Origin: Kitasatospora sp. MAA4
Lineage (GTDB): Bacteria; Actinomycetota; Actinomycetes; Streptomycetales; Streptomycetaceae
Length of the DNA: 64,000 bases
Direction of reading: 5' to 3'
Assembly: GCF_029893355.1 (NCBI RefSeq)
Contig: NZ_JARZAI010000015.1
Span: forward strand, 124,001 to 188,000
A program made the translations under genes and the position numbers. The notes under the pieces are model-generated. The model was not told where the DNA came from, made no database searches, and saw only the letters and a list, made by a program, of their open reading frames with translations. Of this stretch, positions 61,681 through 64,000 are shown one piece after another; positions within the stretch are counted from its first letter, which is position 1, and each line of letters starts with the position of its first letter.

Positions 61681-63067
61681 CCGGTCCCTGCTCGGCGAAT
61701 CGGCCGACCAGAGCCGGGTCGGCCGCCGTCGAGGCGGCGGTTTCGGGTTGACGGGTGCGCCAGGTGGTGCGTTCGGCTCGGAGGTGGGTGAGGGTGGTGG
61801 AGTAGTGGCGGGTGCGGGTGGAGAAGTGGCCTCGGAAGCCGAGCATGTGGGCCCACTGGCGCAGGCGGAGGTGGGTGTGCTGGGGCTGGGTGCCGAGGTG
61901 CCAGGCGGTGTGGATCATGCGGCGGCCGTGGTCGGTGAGGTCGTGCTGGGCGAGTTCGGCGAGGAAGCGGAGTCGGCGGTCGAGGGTGCCGGTGGTGGTT
62001 TCGGCTCCCTTGGTGGCGTATTTGGCGATGTAGGCGGCGACGTGGCGGTCGGTGACGGGGGCGTCGCCGGTGAAGTCGGTACTGCGGATCGCGCGGACGT
62101 CGATCTCCCGCCCGAACCGGAACACCATGGGCTCCGGCGGCCGTGCCCGGTCGGCCTCCCCGGCCCGGGAGGGGTGTTGGTGCTGGACGCGGGTGCGGTT
62201 GGCGGCGGCGCGGATGGCGTGGTCGAGGAGGTCTGCGGTGGCCCAGGTGGGTGGGGTGCTGTTGGGGCCGGTGGGTCCGTCGATGCGGATGACGGTGTGG
62301 AAGTGGATCTGGCCGCGCTTTTGGTATTCGGCGACCTTGGCGTAGGAGAGCGTGGCGTGGTGGCGCAGGGTGCGCTGGGTCAGTCCGGCGGCTTTGGCGA
62401 TCTCGCGGCGTAGGTGGGTGGTGAAGCGGGCCCACAGGGCGGGGGCGTGGGCGTTCCACAGCACCGGCCCGGTGTAGTCGTACCGCTGCGGGTTCTGCGG
62501 GGTGCCGAGGAGCGGGTCGCCGTCGGGGTGCCGGGTGCCGCAGGTGCAGGGGGTGGTGCCGGGTTGGTTGTGGACGGGGCCGAAGCCGGGGGCGGTGAGG
62601 GTGGCGAAGACGCGGGGGTGGGTGGCGACGGTGGTGGGGATGGTCTTGCCGCCGCGTAGTCCGGCGGCGATGAGCTGGTAGGTGTCGTAGCGGTAGAGGG
62701 TGGAGCAGGCGGGGCGGCGGGTGGTGCGGCGGTTGCCGCAGCGCAGCAGGAGTTCGCTGGCGGGCAGGTGGCGGGTGTCGAGGTGGTCGAGGATCTGGCC
62801 GGTGGCGGCGTTGAGGCGGGTGCGGTGTCCGGTCATGCGGATCGGGCGGGTGCAGCCGCCCAGCGAGCCGATGTGCCGGGCCAGGGGCGCGAGGTAACCG
62901 GCGGTGGCGAGCTTGGCCAACCGGGCCGTCAGGCGACCCCGGCGTTCCAGCGCCGAGTCCCTGTTCGCGGACGTGTCGGCGCTCCTGGCGAGCGCCGGTG
63001 CGGCGAACGCCGTGCTGGCGGGAGTGGAGGTGGTTGCAGGGGAGAGGAGTTGGAGCTGTGCGGGCAT
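61673..63067 (-). CDS. repSA: Replication initiator protein (RepSA type, rolling circle)
   Basis: 464 residues. ATG at 63067 with GGAGG 9 nt upstream; the longer frame from 63250 lacks an RBS. HUH motif IHFHTVIR near residue 257 and a Tyr motif AAYIAKYATKG near 345 are the metal-binding and nicking motifs of rolling-circle initiators. A Cys-containing segment (CTCGTRH) precedes them. The N-terminal 55 residues are low-complexity. It replicates the excised element, as in pSAM2. Confidence 0.9.
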   Translation of the reverse strand: MPAQLQLLSPATTSTPASTAFAAPALARSADTSANRDSALERRGRLTARLAKLATAGYLAPLARHIGSLGGCTRPIRMTGHRTRLNAATGQILDHLDTRHLPASELLLRCGNRRTTRRPACSTLYRYDTYQLIAAGLRGGKTIPTTVATHPRVFATLTAPGFGPVHNQPGTTPCTCGTRHPDGDPLLGTPQNPQRYDYTGPVLWNAHAPALWARFTTHLRREIAKAAGLTQRTLRHHATLSYAKVAEYQKRGQIHFHTVIRIDGPTGPNSTPPTWATADLLDHAIRAAANRTRVQHQHPSRAGEADRARPPEPMVFRFGREIDVRAIRSTDFTGDAPVTDRHVAAYIAKYATKGAETTTGTLDRRLRFLAELAQHDLTDHGRRMIHTAWHLGTQPQHTHLRLRQWAHMLGFRGHFSTRTRHYSTTLTHLRAERTTWRTRQPETAASTAADPALVGRFAEQGPGA

Positions 63068-63363
63068 GGGGACAGACCTCCGGCAGGGGGCGAGAGAAGA
63101 GGAGAGGCGGCTGAGGGGCGACCCGGGTGGTCGGCGCGCGAGGGAACCGTGCGCGTGGGTGGTGGGCCGGGGGCGTCTGACCTGGTCAGTGGTGGTGATC
63201 ACCGGCGGTGCGTGAAAGTAGCATCGCTTCAAGGGCGCATTCAAGTGCATCCCTCCTCATCTATTTCGGTGGGTGGTTCGGATGCGGGTACTGTGGCCTG
63301 GTTTTCCGGTTTGGACGGGCCGAGTTTCGGTGGTAATGGCGCAGAGAGGGCGGGTGACCTGCG
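63068..63363. promoter_or_regulatory. Divergent control region between repSA and the GntR gene
   Basis: The 296-bp gap holds both promoters. Near 63227-63250 the direct repeat TTCAAGGGC and TTCAAGTGC occurs 13 bp apart in a locally AT-richer stretch, a candidate site for the GntR/KorSA-like protein. No stronger palindrome was seen. Confidence 0.4.
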
Positions 63364-63783
63364 GTGACGGTGGGGCGGCGGGGGCGTAGACCGGCGGGCG
63401 GCACGGTGTTGCTGACGTTCGAGGTCATCGCCGAGGCCCTGCGGGGGCGGATCCGCGCCGGGGAGCTGAAGCCTGGGGACGCGCTGCCGACGCAGGCCGT
63501 TTTGATGGCGGAGTACGGGGCCTCGAGCCTGTCCGTGCAGAAGGCCATGGCCCTGCTGAAGCAGGACGGCTACGCGATCTCCCGCCCCGGCAAGGGAGCC
63601 TTCGTCGCCCACCCCGACGACGCCGATGACCTCGACGGCCGAGACGTCGGGACCGTGCGCGTCGGCGGGACGGTGGCTCGCGTCGAGGCGCTGGAGCGGG
63701 CGCTGGCCGAGGCCGTCGAGCGGATCGCCGACCTGCGTGCTCGCGTCGAGGCTTTGGAAGCGGGCGGCGTGCCGAGGGGGTGA
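63364..63783 (+). CDS. GntR-family regulator, KorSA-like
   Basis: 139 residues, GTG start without a clear RBS. A GntR winged helix (about 17-85: LRGRIRAGELKPGDALPTQ, AEYGASSLSVQKAMALLKQDGYA, GKGAFVA) is followed by a coiled coil (about 100-135). It lacks an effector domain, as does KorSA of pSAM2, which represses the element's activator and transfer genes. Position divergent from repSA supports that role. Confidence 0.88.
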   Translation: MTVGRRGRRPAGGTVLLTFEVIAEALRGRIRAGELKPGDALPTQAVLMAEYGASSLSVQKAMALLKQDGYAISRPGKGAFVAHPDDADDLDGRDVGTVRVGGTVARVEALERALAEAVERIADLRARVEALEAGGVPRG

Positions 63784-63965
63784 GCTGCGGCATTCCGGCC
63801 CGTGGCCGCTGGATCGGGTGACTTCTCCGGCTTCTCAGCGCGTCGGGGGTGAGGGCAGGGTTAAGGTCGGCCGGGTCGGGGATCCCGGGCGTGGCGATGG
63901 TGTGTCGACGCCTGGGGTGCCGGGAGGCAGACTGGGTTGAGTAGTAGGAGAGGCAGGGAGCTGGG

Positions 63966-64000
63966 ATGTCGGTGCAGCCGATCGAGGACGCCGGGGATTC
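63966..64000 (+). CDS. 5' end of a CDS running off the window
   Basis: ATG at 63966 follows GGAGAGGCAGGGAGC and opens the frame MSVQPIEDAGD. Only 11 residues are visible, so no family can be given. Position after the KorSA-like gene suggests an element-encoded function. Confidence 0.5.
   Translation, partial: MSVQPIEDAGD

Noticed and set aside
61673..63250. RepSA start at 63250
   Set aside because: The additional 61 residues lack an RBS and are low-complexity; ATG 63067 has GGAGG at good spacing.
1..64000. CRISPR arrays, tRNA and rRNA genes
   Set aside because: No regularly spaced repeats, cloverleaf or rRNA-like segments were recognised anywhere in the window by eye.

Overview
The window is high-GC actinomycete DNA with strong G/C third-position bias, GTG starts, Streptomyces-type Sec signals and lipoboxes, a SARP/AfsR regulator, a GlnE adenylyltransferase and a pSAM2-like integrative element. 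It looks like Streptomyces or a close relative such as Kitasatospora. From memory, the order amylase, pullulanase, glnE, glnA2-type GS, nadE, panB, map resembles a core chromosomal stretch of S. coelicolor; this was not checked against a database. No rRNA, tRNA or CRISPR array was seen.

Region 1 (1-12.1 kb) is carbohydrate use. It holds a partial esterase lipoprotein, an enolase-superfamily enzyme coupled to a ROK regulator, a divergent SDR with a palindromic ROK/XylR-like operator between them, a secreted GH13 alpha-amylase with a starch-binding domain, and a 1842-residue two-catalytic-domain amylase-pullulanase. The last two share a TTTCAGCAAG motif in palindromic upstream sites. Region 2 (12.1-25.5 kb) is core metabolism: a PAP2 membrane protein preceded by a coupled micro-ORF, glnE, an acyltransferase, a glnA2-type glutamine synthetase-like gene, nadE, an EEP-family protein, a TetR-MFS efflux operon with palindromic operators, and panB. 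A 188-bp element with perfect 22-bp terminal inverted repeats lies between nadE and the EEP gene.

Region 3 (25.6-47.2 kb) holds a large secreted LamG/barrel/repeat protein, a DrrAB-like ABC exporter beside an AfsR/SARP regulator, an M50 protease, an MFS exporter, methionine aminopeptidase, a prim-pol-like protein, a PadR regulator with two operators, a GNAT enzyme, a GH27 alpha-galactosidase, a lytic transglycosylase, a DUF2079 membrane protein and a stand-alone hemC.

Region 4 (47.2-59.8 kb) is accessory and rearranged. Truncated S9-peptidase and nitrilase fragments abut, and a second copy of about 97 bp of hemC lies beyond them. Next come a 1447-residue secreted LamG/ricin-lectin protein and, divergent from it, a giant RHS polymorphic toxin. 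The toxin's body carries a six-blade lectin-like insert, a HINT self-cleavage domain and a C-terminal GIY-YIG-like nuclease tip, followed at once by a DUF4259-like candidate immunity gene. The toxin's signal peptide lies in a different frame from its body, as if an internal deletion removed the N-terminal part.

Region 5 (59.8-64 kb) is one end of an actinomycete integrative and conjugative element: int, xis, a small ORF, repSA, and a divergent GntR (KorSA-like) regulator. It continues beyond the window.
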